From an uncultured cyanobacterium (GTDB lineage Bacteria; Cyanobacteriota; Cyanobacteriia; PCC-6307; Cyanobiaceae), in contig CAIOXF010000115.1 of the NCBI GenBank assembly GCA_903862155.1, positions 1-35,454 on the forward strand: a stretch of DNA of 35,454 nucleotides. Reading direction: 5' to 3'. Positions within the stretch are counted from its first letter, which is position 1. Each line of letters starts with the position of its first letter. Under the pieces are notes generated by a model that was not told where the DNA came from, ran no database searches, and saw only the letters and a list, made by a program, of their open reading frames with translations. The translations under genes were made by a program, and so were the position numbers. Shown piece by piece: positions 1 through 6,687 of the stretch.

Positions 1-353
1 CGGCCCGCCTCACCCTCGTTCTTCTGGAGATCTTCCAGCTGGGGCAGGGCTGCCGTGAGCAACTGGATGATGATCGAGGCGTTGATGAACGGCAGGATCC
101 CCAGGGCGAAGACGCCCAGGGTCGACAGGCCGCCACCGGTGAAGATGTCGAGGAAGCCGATCAGCTGGCCGCCCCGGGCCAGGAAGTCCTGGAAGGCGAC
201 GCGGTCGATGCCGGGCACCGGGATGTAGATGCCGAGGCGCACCAACAGGAGCAGCCCCAGCGTGGTGAGCACCCGGTCGCGCAGACCCTTCGACTGGATC
301 AGCTGGCTGAGGATTTCGCCGGCGCTGGGGTTGCGGCCCCGACTGACGAGCAT
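1..353 (-). CDS. secY: Preprotein translocase subunit SecY (partial, N-terminal part)
   Basis: SecY forms the protein-conducting channel of the Sec translocon in the plasma and thylakoid membranes. Reading the complement from ATG at 353 gives about 117 residues beginning MLVSRGRNPSAGEILSQ and continuing through the first transmembrane segment (TTLGLLLLVRLGIYIPVPGI) and the plug region (LDIFTGGGLSTLGVFALGI) to the second helix (PFINASIIIQLLTAALP). The rest of the gene lies beyond the left edge. It is the last visible gene of the spc cluster, 106 bp downstream of rplO, and is separated from it by a strong terminator-like hairpin. No other in-frame ATG lies close upstream, so 353 is the natural start. 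Confidence 0.95.
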   Translation of the reverse strand, partial: MLVSRGRNPSAGEILSQLIQSKGLRDRVLTTLGLLLLVRLGIYIPVPGIDRVAFQDFLARGGQLIGFLDIFTGGGLSTLGVFALGILPFINASIIIQLLTAALPQLEDLQKNEGEAG

Positions 354-380
354 GGCGATGGCTGGCGGAGGGAGGGAGGC

Positions 381-424
381 AAACAAAAAGCCGTCTGCCG
401 GGCACGAGGCTCAGGCAGACGGCT
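381..424 (-). terminator. Terminator/attenuator-like hairpin between rplO and secY
   Basis: On the minus strand a perfect 11-bp stem (AGCCGTCTGCC at 424-414, GGCAGACGGCT at 399-389) with a 14-nt loop is followed by TTTTTG and then more T. This is the layout of an intrinsic terminator reading in the direction of the operon. It lies after the rplO stop and 28 bp before the secY start, so it would reduce rather than abolish secY transcription unless secY has its own promoter. Confidence 0.8.
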
Positions 425-459
425 CAGACCATAGGGCGGTGCCTGAGGGGCACCGGGCT

Positions 460-909
460 TCAGAGCACTTCGCAGGTGCCGCCGGCGGCCTCGATCTTGG
501 CGCGGGCGCTGGCGGTGAAGGCGGCGGCCTGAACGGTGAGCTTCACCTTGAGGTCGCCGTTGCCGAGCACCTTGAGGGGGTGCTTGGGGCTGGTGACGAT
601 GCCGTCTTTAACAAGGGTATCGATGTTCACCGTGCTGCCGGCCTTGAGGTCGGCGAGCTTGGCCACATTGATCACCGTGTAGTCCTTCTGGTTCACCAGC
701 TCAAAGTGCTTGAGCTTGGGAATGCGGCGATAGAGGGGCATCTGGCCACCCTCGAAGCCGGGGCGGGTAGGGCGACCCGAGCGCGACTTCTGACCGCGCA
801 TGCCGAAGCCGCAGCTGGCGCCCTGGCCTGCGGCGATGCCACGGCCCTTGCGCAGCTTGCGCCGGCGGGCGCCGGCGTTGGGCTTCAGCGACTGGAGGTT
901 GATGGTCAT
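460..909 (-). CDS. rplO: 50S ribosomal protein L15 (uL15)
   Basis: L15 is a late-assembly 50S protein that threads an extended N-terminal arm into 23S rRNA. The 149-residue product has the typical basic Gly-rich start (MTINLQSLKPNAGARRRKLR, then GRGIAAGQGASCGFGMRGQ) and the conserved GFEGGQMPLYRRIPK segment. Length matches the family (about 145). It starts 8 bp after the rpsE stop and is followed by a terminator-like hairpin before secY. rpmD (L30), which sits between rpsE and rplO in E. coli, is absent, as is normal in cyanobacteria. Confidence 0.98.
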   Translation of the reverse strand: MTINLQSLKPNAGARRRKLRKGRGIAAGQGASCGFGMRGQKSRSGRPTRPGFEGGQMPLYRRIPKLKHFELVNQKDYTVINVAKLADLKAGSTVNIDTLVKDGIVTSPKHPLKVLGNGDLKVKLTVQAAAFTASARAKIEAAGGTCEVL

Positions 910-917
910 GGCGAGGC

Positions 918-1562
918 TCAGGAGTAGATCTGCTCGAGGGAGATGCCCCGCTCCTTGGCGGTCTCCTTGTGGGTGCGCAGGGCGCCGAGGGCAACCAGGG
1001 CAGCCCGGGCGTTGTTCAGGGGAGTTTTGGACCCCAGGCGCTTGGCGAGCACGTTCTTAATGCCGGCGAGTTCCAGCACGGTGCGGATCGAGCCACCGGC
1101 AATGACACCGGTACCGGGGGCGGCGGGACGGATCAGCACGCTGGCAGCGCCGTCGCGACCACGGCTTTCGGTGGGCACCGAGCTGTTGCGGGTGAGGGGC
1201 ACCTTCACCAGGTGCTTCTTGCCATCGGCCACGCCCTTGCGGACGGCGCCGATCACATCGCCGGCCTTGCCGACGCCCACGCCCACCTGGCCCTTCTCGT
1301 TGCCGACGACAACGATGGCCCGGAAGCTCATCTTTTTACCGCCCTTGACGGTCTTGGACACGCGGCGGATCTGAACCACGCGCTCCTGCCATTCGGAGTC
1401 ACGTTCCTGACCCCGACGGTTGTCGCGGCCCCGGCCGCCGCCACGGCGATCACCCCCCCGGCCGCCGCCACCACGACGCTCCTGCTGGCCTTCGGCAGCA
1501 GCAGGAACATCGGCAGCGCCCGGGATATCGGCGGACTGAATCTGGTCGTTGGTTTCGGTCAT
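918..1562 (-). CDS. rpsE: 30S ribosomal protein S5 (uS5) with RGG-rich N-terminal extension
   Basis: S5 lies near the mRNA entry channel of the 30S subunit and affects decoding fidelity and mRNA unwinding. The core starts around residue 55 (EWQERVVQIRRVSKTVKGG) and contains the signature AIVVVGNEKGQVGVGVGKA and the C-terminal domain ending LEQIYS. At 214 residues it is about 47 longer than E. coli S5. The extra part is an N-terminal extension, acidic/Ala-rich for about 28 residues and then packed with RGG/GRG repeats. The start at 1562 is 13 bp after the rplR stop. Confidence 0.98.
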   Translation of the reverse strand: MTETNDQIQSADIPGAADVPAAAEGQQERRGGGGRGGDRRGGGRGRDNRRGQERDSEWQERVVQIRRVSKTVKGGKKMSFRAIVVVGNEKGQVGVGVGKAGDVIGAVRKGVADGKKHLVKVPLTRNSSVPTESRGRDGAASVLIRPAAPGTGVIAGGSIRTVLELAGIKNVLAKRLGSKTPLNNARAALVALGALRTHKETAKERGISLEQIYS

Positions 1563-1575
1563 GGTGAGAGCAGGA

Positions 1576-1941
1576 TCAGAACTGAAGGCCCGCTTCCCGG
1601 GCGGCGTCGGCCAGGGCTTTCACCCGACCGTGATACAGGTTGCCGCCGCGATCGAAGACCACCTGCTGAATGCCCTTGGCCAGGGCACGCTTGGCGACCA
1701 GCTCACCTACGGCCACCGAAGCATCGCAGGTCGCACCGTTCTTGAGATTGGTGCGCAGGTCCTTGTCGAGGGTCGATGCCGCACACAGGGTGTTCTGTGC
1801 GTCGTCGTCGATGACCTGGGCGTAGATGTGATTGTTGGAGCGGAAGACAGCCAGACGGGGACGGTTGGCCGTGCCGCTGAGATTGCGACGCAGGCGGCGG
1901 TGCCGTTTCTGGGTCTGCTGTTTGCGAGAGACGGAAGACAT
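1576..1941 (-). CDS. rplR: 50S ribosomal protein L18 (uL18)
   Basis: L18 binds 5S rRNA together with L5 and L25 in the central protuberance. The 121-residue product has the basic N-terminus (SRKQQTQKRHRRLRRNLSG) and the family core TANRPRLAVFRSNNHIYAQVI, ending in DRGGNLYHGRVKALADAAREAGLQF. The length is normal. It lies between rplF and rpsE as in the canonical spc order, 32 bp after the rplF start-side neighbour ends. Confidence 0.98.
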   Translation of the reverse strand: MSSVSRKQQTQKRHRRLRRNLSGTANRPRLAVFRSNNHIYAQVIDDDAQNTLCAASTLDKDLRTNLKNGATCDASVAVGELVAKRALAKGIQQVVFDRGGNLYHGRVKALADAAREAGLQF

Positions 1942-1973
1942 GGCGATATCGGGTGGTGACGCTCAGGCAGACC

Positions 1974-2513
1974 TCATTTCTTACCGGTCTTACCGGCCTT
2001 GCGCAGGATGCGCTCACCTTCGTACTTGATGCCCTTGCCCTTGTAAGGCTCAGGCGGACGAATGGCGCGCACCTTGGCGGCTTCATTGCCCACCACTTCC
2101 TTGTCCGCACCGGACACCAGAACGGTGGTGTTGCCTTCAACGGCGAAGGTGACGCCCGCGGGGGGCTCCATCTCCACCTGATGGCTGTAGCCGGCGCTCA
2201 CCACGAGCTTTTTGCCCTGAACAGCAGCGCGGTAACCCACGCCGACGATTTCGAGCTTGCGGGTGTAGCCCTGGCTGACGCCTTCCACCATGTTGGCCAC
2301 GAGGGTGCGGCAGAGGCCGTGACGCTCGCGGGAGCGGCGGGTTTCGCTGGCCGGGCTCACCACAAGGGTGTTGCCGTCCTGGCTGATGGTGACACCCTCA
2401 GGCAGGGTGCGGCTGAGTTCGCCCTTCGGACCCTTCACGGTCACATCCAGCCCGTTGAGGCTGACGGTGACCTTGTCGGGCACAGGAATCGGGGCTTTAC
2501 CGATACGTGACAT
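1974..2513 (-). CDS. rplF: 50S ribosomal protein L6 (uL6)
   Basis: L6 sits near the GTPase-associated centre of the 50S subunit beside the sarcin-ricin loop. The 179-residue product shows the duplicated L6 fold: MSRIGKAPIPVPDKVTVSL at the N-terminus and the C-terminal signature PPEPYKGKGIKYEGERI followed by RKAGKTGKK. Length equals the bacterial norm (about 177-180). It is 17 bp downstream of rpsH. Confidence 0.98.
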   Translation of the reverse strand: MSRIGKAPIPVPDKVTVSLNGLDVTVKGPKGELSRTLPEGVTISQDGNTLVVSPASETRRSRERHGLCRTLVANMVEGVSQGYTRKLEIVGVGYRAAVQGKKLVVSAGYSHQVEMEPPAGVTFAVEGNTTVLVSGADKEVVGNEAAKVRAIRPPEPYKGKGIKYEGERILRKAGKTGKK

Positions 2514-2530
2514 GAATCAACCTCCCAGGA

Positions 2531-2932
2531 TCAATAGACGTAGCAGAGCACTTCGCCGCCCACGCCCTGCTTGCGGGCGTCACGGTCGCTCATCACACCC
2601 TTGGAGGTGGAGATGATGGCCACTCCGAGGCCACCCAGAACCTTGGGCAGCTGACGGGTGTTCTTGTAGATGCGAAGACCGGGCTTGCTCACCCGCTGCA
2701 CCGAGCGGATGGTGGGCGTGCGGTGCTTGCCGCTGTACTTGAGTTCAAGCACCAGCTCTTTCTTCACACCTTCGCCTTCTTCGCTGATGTTGGCGATGAA
2801 GCCTTCCTGCTGCAGCACACTGGCGATGCTGCGGCAGAGACGGGAGGAGGGGATCCTGGTGGTCTCGTGACGCTTCTCACTCGCATTGCGAATGCGGGTG
2901 AGCATGTCGGAAATGGGGTCGTGATTGGCCAT
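2531..2932 (-). CDS. rpsH: 30S ribosomal protein S8 (uS8)
   Basis: S8 is a primary 16S rRNA-binding protein (helix 21) that organises the central domain of the 30S subunit. In E. coli it also represses translation of the spc operon. The 133-residue product starts MANHDPISDMLTRIRNA and ends with the conserved STSKGVMSDRDARKQGVGGE segment. In many bacteria rpsN (S14) precedes rpsH. Here rplE and rpsH are separated by only 20 bp and no S14 is present. Confidence 0.98.
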   Translation of the reverse strand: MANHDPISDMLTRIRNASEKRHETTRIPSSRLCRSIASVLQQEGFIANISEEGEGVKKELVLELKYSGKHRTPTIRSVQRVSKPGLRIYKNTRQLPKVLGGLGVAIISTSKGVMSDRDARKQGVGGEVLCYVY

Positions 2933-2952
2933 GGTCGTGTCCGGAAGAGGGC

Positions 2953-3492
2953 TCAGTTGCTGCGGAACGGCATCCCCATCTCGCGGAGGAGGGCCCGGCC
3001 CTCTTCGTCGTTACGGGCGCTGGTCACGATGGTGACGTCCATGCCCCGAATCGCATCGATCTTGTCGAAGGAGATTTCGGGGAAGATGATCTGTTCGCGG
3101 ATGCCCAGGGTGTAGTTCCCCCGGCCGTCGAAGCTCTTGGGGCTCACGCCGCGGAAGTCGCGGATGCGCGGCAGAGCCAGGTGGATCAGGCGCTCCAGGA
3201 AGGCGTACATGCGGTCACCACGCAGGGTGACGGCCACGCCGATGGGCATGCCTTGGCGGATCTTGAAGCCGGCGATGGCCTTCTTGGCGCGGGTCACCAC
3301 CACCTTTTGACCGGTGATGTTGGCCAGCTCCACGATGGAAGCTTCGAGAGCTTTGGCGTTCTGGGCGGCTTCACCAAGACCCCGGTTGACGGTGACTTTG
3401 ATCACCTTGGGGACTTCGTGAACGTTGGCCAGGTTCAGATCCTTGAGCAGCTTGGGCTGGATCGTCTCCCGGTAGCGCTGTTTGAGTGACAT
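2953..3492 (-). CDS. rplE: 50S ribosomal protein L5 (uL5)
   Basis: L5 binds 5S rRNA and contacts the P-site tRNA and S13 across the subunit interface. The 179-residue product has the family segments VTVNRGLGEAAQNAK, GQKVVVTRAKKAIAGFKIR, the GVAVTLRG loop, and a C-terminal block DVTIVTSARNDEEGRALL. Length is typical. It is preceded by a 70-bp gap, the largest between genes inside the cluster, which holds a hairpin (see 3510-3534). Confidence 0.98.
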   Translation of the reverse strand: MSLKQRYRETIQPKLLKDLNLANVHEVPKVIKVTVNRGLGEAAQNAKALEASIVELANITGQKVVVTRAKKAIAGFKIRQGMPIGVAVTLRGDRMYAFLERLIHLALPRIRDFRGVSPKSFDGRGNYTLGIREQIIFPEISFDKIDAIRGMDVTIVTSARNDEEGRALLREMGMPFRSN

Positions 3493-3509
3493 GACGGGGG
3501 AGGGGATTG

Positions 3510-3534
3510 CGCTTCTGGGCTGGGTCAGAAGGCG
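3510..3534 (-). promoter_or_regulatory. Hairpin in the rplX-rplE spacer (possible S8-type control site)
   Basis: In the minus-strand mRNA, CTTCTG (3531-3526) pairs with CAGAAG (3517-3512) across an 8-nt loop, and a bulged C separates this stem from two further G-C pairs. The hairpin ends 17 nt before the rplE start codon. In E. coli, S8 represses the spc operon by binding a bulged helix at the start of rplE. The position is therefore suggestive, but I cannot match the primary S8 recognition bases with confidence. Confidence 0.35.
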
Positions 3535-3562
3535 GACGTTTGCGCGATGGAAGAGCGGTTGA

Positions 3563-3919
3563 TCAGTCGATGATCTCGCCGGTCTTCTTCAGGCGGCGCT
3601 TCTTGGTGCCGTCCTTGTCGACAACAATTTCGACGCGGCTGACAACCTTTTTGTCGTTGGAGTACAGCATCACGTTCGAGGCATGCACGGAGGCTTCCTC
3701 AGTGACGATGCGGCCGGATTCACCCTCCTGGGTGGGCTTCACGTGGCGGGTGCGCAGGTTGATGCCCTGCACAATCACGCGGTTCTCATAGGGAAGGGTG
3801 CGCAGGACCTCACCGGTCTTGCCCTTGTCCTTACCGCTGATCACCTGCACGGTGTCGCCCTTCTTGATGCGCATTTTGGTGCGCACAGGGGCTTTGGCCT
3901 TAGGGGTGGCAGTTGCCAT
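3563..3919 (-). CDS. rplX: 50S ribosomal protein L24 (uL24)
   Basis: L24 initiates 50S assembly and sits near the peptide exit site. The 118-residue product has the KOW motif (KGDTVQVISGKDKGKTGEVL) after a short Lys/Ala-rich N-terminal tail. It then continues GINLRTRHVKPTQEGESGRI, the usual L24 core. It starts 1 bp after the rplN stop, which suggests translational coupling, and a GAGGTGAT ribosome binding site lies just upstream within the end of rplN. Confidence 0.98.
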   Translation of the reverse strand: MATATPKAKAPVRTKMRIKKGDTVQVISGKDKGKTGEVLRTLPYENRVIVQGINLRTRHVKPTQEGESGRIVTEEASVHASNVMLYSNDKKVVSRVEIVVDKDGTKKRRLKKTGEIID

Positions 3920-3920
3920 C

Positions 3921-4286
3921 TCAGATCACCTCCGGAGCGAGGGACACGATCTTGGTGAAGTTGCGCTCGCGCAGTTCACGGGCCACGGGGCCGAACACGC
4001 GGGTGCCCTTGGGGTTGTTGTCGTTGCCCAGGATCACCGCGGCGTTGTCGTCGAAACGGATGGAGTTACCCGTGTCGCGACGCAGGGTGGCCTTGGTGCG
4101 AACCACCACAGCTTTCACCACATCGGACTTCTTCACGCCCATGTTGGGCATGGCGTCCTTCACCGCAGCCACGATCACGTCACCAACGTGGGCGTAGCGG
4201 CGGTTGGTGCCCAGCACACGGATGCACTGGATGCGCTTCGCGCCGCTGTTGTCAGCGACGTTGAGGAAGGTTTCCTGTTGGATCAT
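3921..4286 (-). CDS. rplN: 50S ribosomal protein L14 (uL14)
   Basis: L14 lies at the subunit interface, forms bridge B5/B8 contacts and is the docking site of the silencing factor RsfS. The 121-residue product begins MIQQETFLNVADNSGAKRIQ and contains the signature KAVVVRTKATLRRDTGNSIR, ending APEVI. Length matches the bacterial norm (about 122). It lies 13 bp downstream of rpsQ and has a good upstream AGGAGG. Confidence 0.98.
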   Translation of the reverse strand: MIQQETFLNVADNSGAKRIQCIRVLGTNRRYAHVGDVIVAAVKDAMPNMGVKKSDVVKAVVVRTKATLRRDTGNSIRFDDNAAVILGNDNNPKGTRVFGPVARELRERNFTKIVSLAPEVI

Positions 4287-4299
4287 CGGGAGGTCCTCC

Positions 4300-4545
4300 T
4301 CAGTTGGCCGTGGAGATCACTTCGGCCACGGTCCAGCGCTTGGTGCGACTGAGGGGCCGGGTTTCGGTGATGCGAACCCGGTCGCCCACCTTGCAGCTGT
4401 TGGCTTCGTCGTGAGCCTTGTAGCGGGTGGTGCGGCTCACCGTCTTCTTGTAGATGGGGTGGGGGAAGCGGTTTTCCACCGCCACCACCACCGTTTTGTC
4501 CATCTTGTCGCTGACGACGGTGCCGACCCGTTCCTTAGTAGCCAT
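4300..4545 (-). CDS. rpsQ: 30S ribosomal protein S17 (uS17)
   Basis: S17 is a primary 16S rRNA-binding protein of the 30S body. The 81-residue OB-fold product has the family pattern GTVVSDKMDKTVVVAVENR, then a basic strand (PIYKKTVSRTTRYKAHDE) and the C-terminal RITETRPLSRTKRWTVAEVI. The length is typical. It lies between rpmC (17 bp) and rplN (13 bp). Confidence 0.98.
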   Translation of the reverse strand: MATKERVGTVVSDKMDKTVVVAVENRFPHPIYKKTVSRTTRYKAHDEANSCKVGDRVRITETRPLSRTKRWTVAEVISTAN

Positions 4546-4562
4546 GGGAATGGAAGGGGAAA

Positions 4563-4775
4563 TCAGGAGGCGGAGGCGGAGCGCTGTTGCTCCCCGCGCA
4601 CCGTGAGCAGCTGGGCCAGCTTGATGCGGGCCTGCTTGAAGCGGTGCGGGTTTTCCAGGCGGCGGGTGGCCTGCTGGAAGCGCAGGGTGAACAGTTCGCG
4701 CCGGGTGGCGTCGATCTGTTCGTTGATTTGGTCGCTGGAGAGCTTGCGCACCTCAGCGATATCGGGACGGGCCAT
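4563..4775 (-). CDS. rpmC: 50S ribosomal protein L29 (uL29)
   Basis: L29 lies next to L23 at the polypeptide exit tunnel, where trigger factor and SRP dock. The product is 70 residues with the two-helix pattern: VRKLSSDQINEQIDATRREL and the signature FTLRFQQATRRLENPHRFKQ, followed by ARIKLAQLLTVRGEQ. It starts only 2 bp after the rplP stop, so translation is probably coupled. Confidence 0.97.
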   Translation of the reverse strand: MARPDIAEVRKLSSDQINEQIDATRRELFTLRFQQATRRLENPHRFKQARIKLAQLLTVRGEQQRSASAS

Positions 4776-4777
4776 GG

Positions 4778-5254
4778 TCAGGACTCCACGGTGGCGGGCA
4801 CGGCCGAGTCGGCCTCTTCCTGAGCCTGAGCCGCCTCTTGGTCGGCCAGGGTGAGGAATTTGGTTTTCACGGGCAGCTTGTACTGCGCCAGGCGCATGGC
4901 TTCCCGTGCGATTTCGGGGGTGATTTCGGCACCGCCCATTTCGAACAGGATGCGACCGGGCTTGATCACGGCCACCCAGAATTCCGGGTTGCCCTTACCG
5001 GAACCCATACGGGTTTCAGCGGGGCGCATCGTGACGGGCTTGTCGGGGAAGATCCGGATCCAGATCTTCCCGCCCCGCTTGACGTAGCGGGTCATGGCCC
5101 GACGGCTGGCCTCGATTTGGCGGGAGGTGATCCACCCGCACTCCTGGGCCTGAAGGGCAAATTGCCCGAAGGCAATGGTGTTTCCGCGGGTAGCGATGCC
5201 GCGCATGCGGCCGCGCTGCTGCTTACGGAATTTGACGCGTCTGGGACTCAGCAT
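4778..5254 (-). CDS. rplP: 50S ribosomal protein L16 (uL16), with acidic C-terminal tail
   Basis: L16 is a late-binding 50S protein that positions the A-site tRNA near the peptidyl transferase centre. The product begins MLSPRRVKFRKQQRGRMRG and has the conserved region KIWIRIFPDKPVTMRPAETR, then MGSGKGNPEFWVAVIKPG. At 158 residues it is about 20 longer than E. coli L16. The surplus is a Glu/Ala-rich tail (DQEAAQAQEEADSAVPATVE). A strong AGGAGG lies upstream of the start, so 5254 is a secure start. Confidence 0.98.
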   Translation of the reverse strand: MLSPRRVKFRKQQRGRMRGIATRGNTIAFGQFALQAQECGWITSRQIEASRRAMTRYVKRGGKIWIRIFPDKPVTMRPAETRMGSGKGNPEFWVAVIKPGRILFEMGGAEITPEIAREAMRLAQYKLPVKTKFLTLADQEAAQAQEEADSAVPATVES

Positions 5255-5270
5255 GGTTCAGGCCTCCTGA

Positions 5271-5999
5271 TCACTCCTCGTTGGAGCGGTCTTCGAACTG
5301 TTGGGGCCGCCGGCTGGCCCGGCGCTTGGGAGCAGCGCCCACGGGCAGCTGTTCCTTCTGACCCGGCAGCACCTCGCCCTTGAAGACCCACACCTTGATG
5401 CCCAGAACCCCGTAGGTGGTGCTGGCCAGCTTGGTGGCGTAGTCGATGTCGGCGCGGAGGGTGTGCAGGGGCACACGACCTTCACGGGTCCACTCGGTGC
5501 GGGCGATTTCGGCGCCGTTGAGGCGACCGCTCACCTGGATCTTCAGACCCAGGACGCCAGCACGCTGGGCCCGTTGAACGGCCATGCGCATCACGCGGCG
5601 GAATGCCACGCGCTTTTCGAGTTGCTGGGCGATGTACTCAGCCAGCAGGAAGGCATCGGCGTCGACGCGCTCCACTTCCACCACGTTGATGCGGACCTGA
5701 CGGTTCGCGTCGCCGAGGGTTTTCTGGATGCCGGTGCGCAGTTCTTCGATGCCGCTGCCCTGACGGCCAACCAGCACGCCGGGGCGTGCGGTCTTGAGTT
5801 CAACCTCAAGCTGGTCGGCTTTGCGGGCGATCAGCACATCGCTGATGCCGGCGGCGCCGTACTTCTTGTGGACGAACTTGCGGATCCGGTCGTCCTCCTG
5901 GAGGAGGGTCGGATAGGTCTTGCTGGGGGCATACCAGCGGGAGCGGTGCTCCTGGGTGATCCCCAGGCGCAGGCCGGTTGGATGGATCTTGTGTCCCAT
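5271..5999 (-). CDS. rpsC: 30S ribosomal protein S3 (uS3)
   Basis: S3 forms part of the mRNA entry site and has helicase-like activity with S4 and S5. The 242-residue product starts MGHKIHPTGLRLGITQEHRS and has the KH domain (ARPGVLVGRQGSGIEELRTG) and the C-terminal S3 domain ending in a basic region (PKRRASRRPQQF). The open frame extends 14 codons further upstream to 6041, but the family N-terminus begins at the ATG at 5999. Confidence 0.98.
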   Translation of the reverse strand: MGHKIHPTGLRLGITQEHRSRWYAPSKTYPTLLQEDDRIRKFVHKKYGAAGISDVLIARKADQLEVELKTARPGVLVGRQGSGIEELRTGIQKTLGDANRQVRINVVEVERVDADAFLLAEYIAQQLEKRVAFRRVMRMAVQRAQRAGVLGLKIQVSGRLNGAEIARTEWTREGRVPLHTLRADIDYATKLASTTYGVLGIKVWVFKGEVLPGQKEQLPVGAAPKRRASRRPQQFEDRSNEE

Positions 6000-6018
6000 C
6001 GGTCGGTGTCCTCGGGGG

Positions 6019-6372
6019 TCAGGCGGCAGGAGCCACAGCAATGCTGATGTGGCAGGTCTTTTTCTGGATCGCGTAGGCGCGACCCTGGGCGCGGGGGCGA
6101 TACCGCTTCATCACCGGGCCCATGTCCGCGTAGGCCTGGCTGATCACCAGGCTGGCGGGGTCAAGGCCGAGGTTGTGCTCGGCATTGGCCACAGCAGAAC
6201 GCAGCACCTTGGTGATAGGGCCGGTGGAGCGGTAAGGCATGAACTCGAGCATGATCAGCGCGTCGCGATAGCTGCGACCACGGATCTGATCGAGAACCCG
6301 GCGCACCTTGGATGCCGAGCCGCGGATATAGCGGCCGTGGGCCAGGGCCTGGTTGGGAGAGGTGTTTGCCAT
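6019..6372 (-). CDS. rplV: 50S ribosomal protein L22 (uL22)
   Basis: L22 lines the nascent-peptide tunnel with its beta-hairpin, where macrolides and arrest peptides act. The 117-residue product has GRYIRGSASKVRRVLDQIRG at the N-terminus and the tunnel loop with KRYRPRAQGRAYAIQKKTCH. The length is slightly above E. coli L22 (110). It starts 4 bp after the rpsS stop, and its AGGAGG lies inside the end of rpsS. Confidence 0.98.
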   Translation of the reverse strand: MANTSPNQALAHGRYIRGSASKVRRVLDQIRGRSYRDALIMLEFMPYRSTGPITKVLRSAVANAEHNLGLDPASLVISQAYADMGPVMKRYRPRAQGRAYAIQKKTCHISIAVAPAA

Positions 6373-6376
6373 TTGA

Positions 6377-6652
6377 TCAGCGGCCTCCTTTCTTGTCCTT
6401 GATGTGGCCCTTGAAGGTGCGGGTCGGGGCGAATTCCCCGAGCTTGTGGCCCACCATCTGTTCCGTCACGTAGACGGGAACGTGGGTTTTGCCGTTGTGA
6501 ACGGCAATGGTGTGGCCGATCATCATCGGCAGGATCGTGGAAGCCCGCGACCAGGTTTTGATGACAGATTTGTCGTCAGCGGCGTTCTGCTTTTCAACCT
6601 TGCGCAGCAGGCTGTCGGCAACGAACGGGCCTTTTTTGAGTGAACGTCCCAT
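6377..6652 (-). CDS. rpsS: 30S ribosomal protein S19 (uS19)
   Basis: S19 sits in the 30S head beside S13 and contacts the A-site finger. The 91-residue product begins MGRSLKKGPFVADSLLRKVE and carries the signature IGHTIAVHNGKTHVPVYVTE and EFAPTRTFKGH. Length equals the family norm. It follows rplB after a 35-bp spacer. Confidence 0.98.
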   Translation of the reverse strand: MGRSLKKGPFVADSLLRKVEKQNAADDKSVIKTWSRASTILPMMIGHTIAVHNGKTHVPVYVTEQMVGHKLGEFAPTRTFKGHIKDKKGGR

Positions 6653-6687
6653 GGCGTTTTAAGCGGAGAGCAAAGCGGGTCTTGGCA

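Noticed and set aside
229..927. Long plus-strand open frame opposite secY and rplO
   Set aside because: It is the antisense shadow of real r-protein genes in GC-rich DNA; composition is Gly/Ala/His-rich with no family features.
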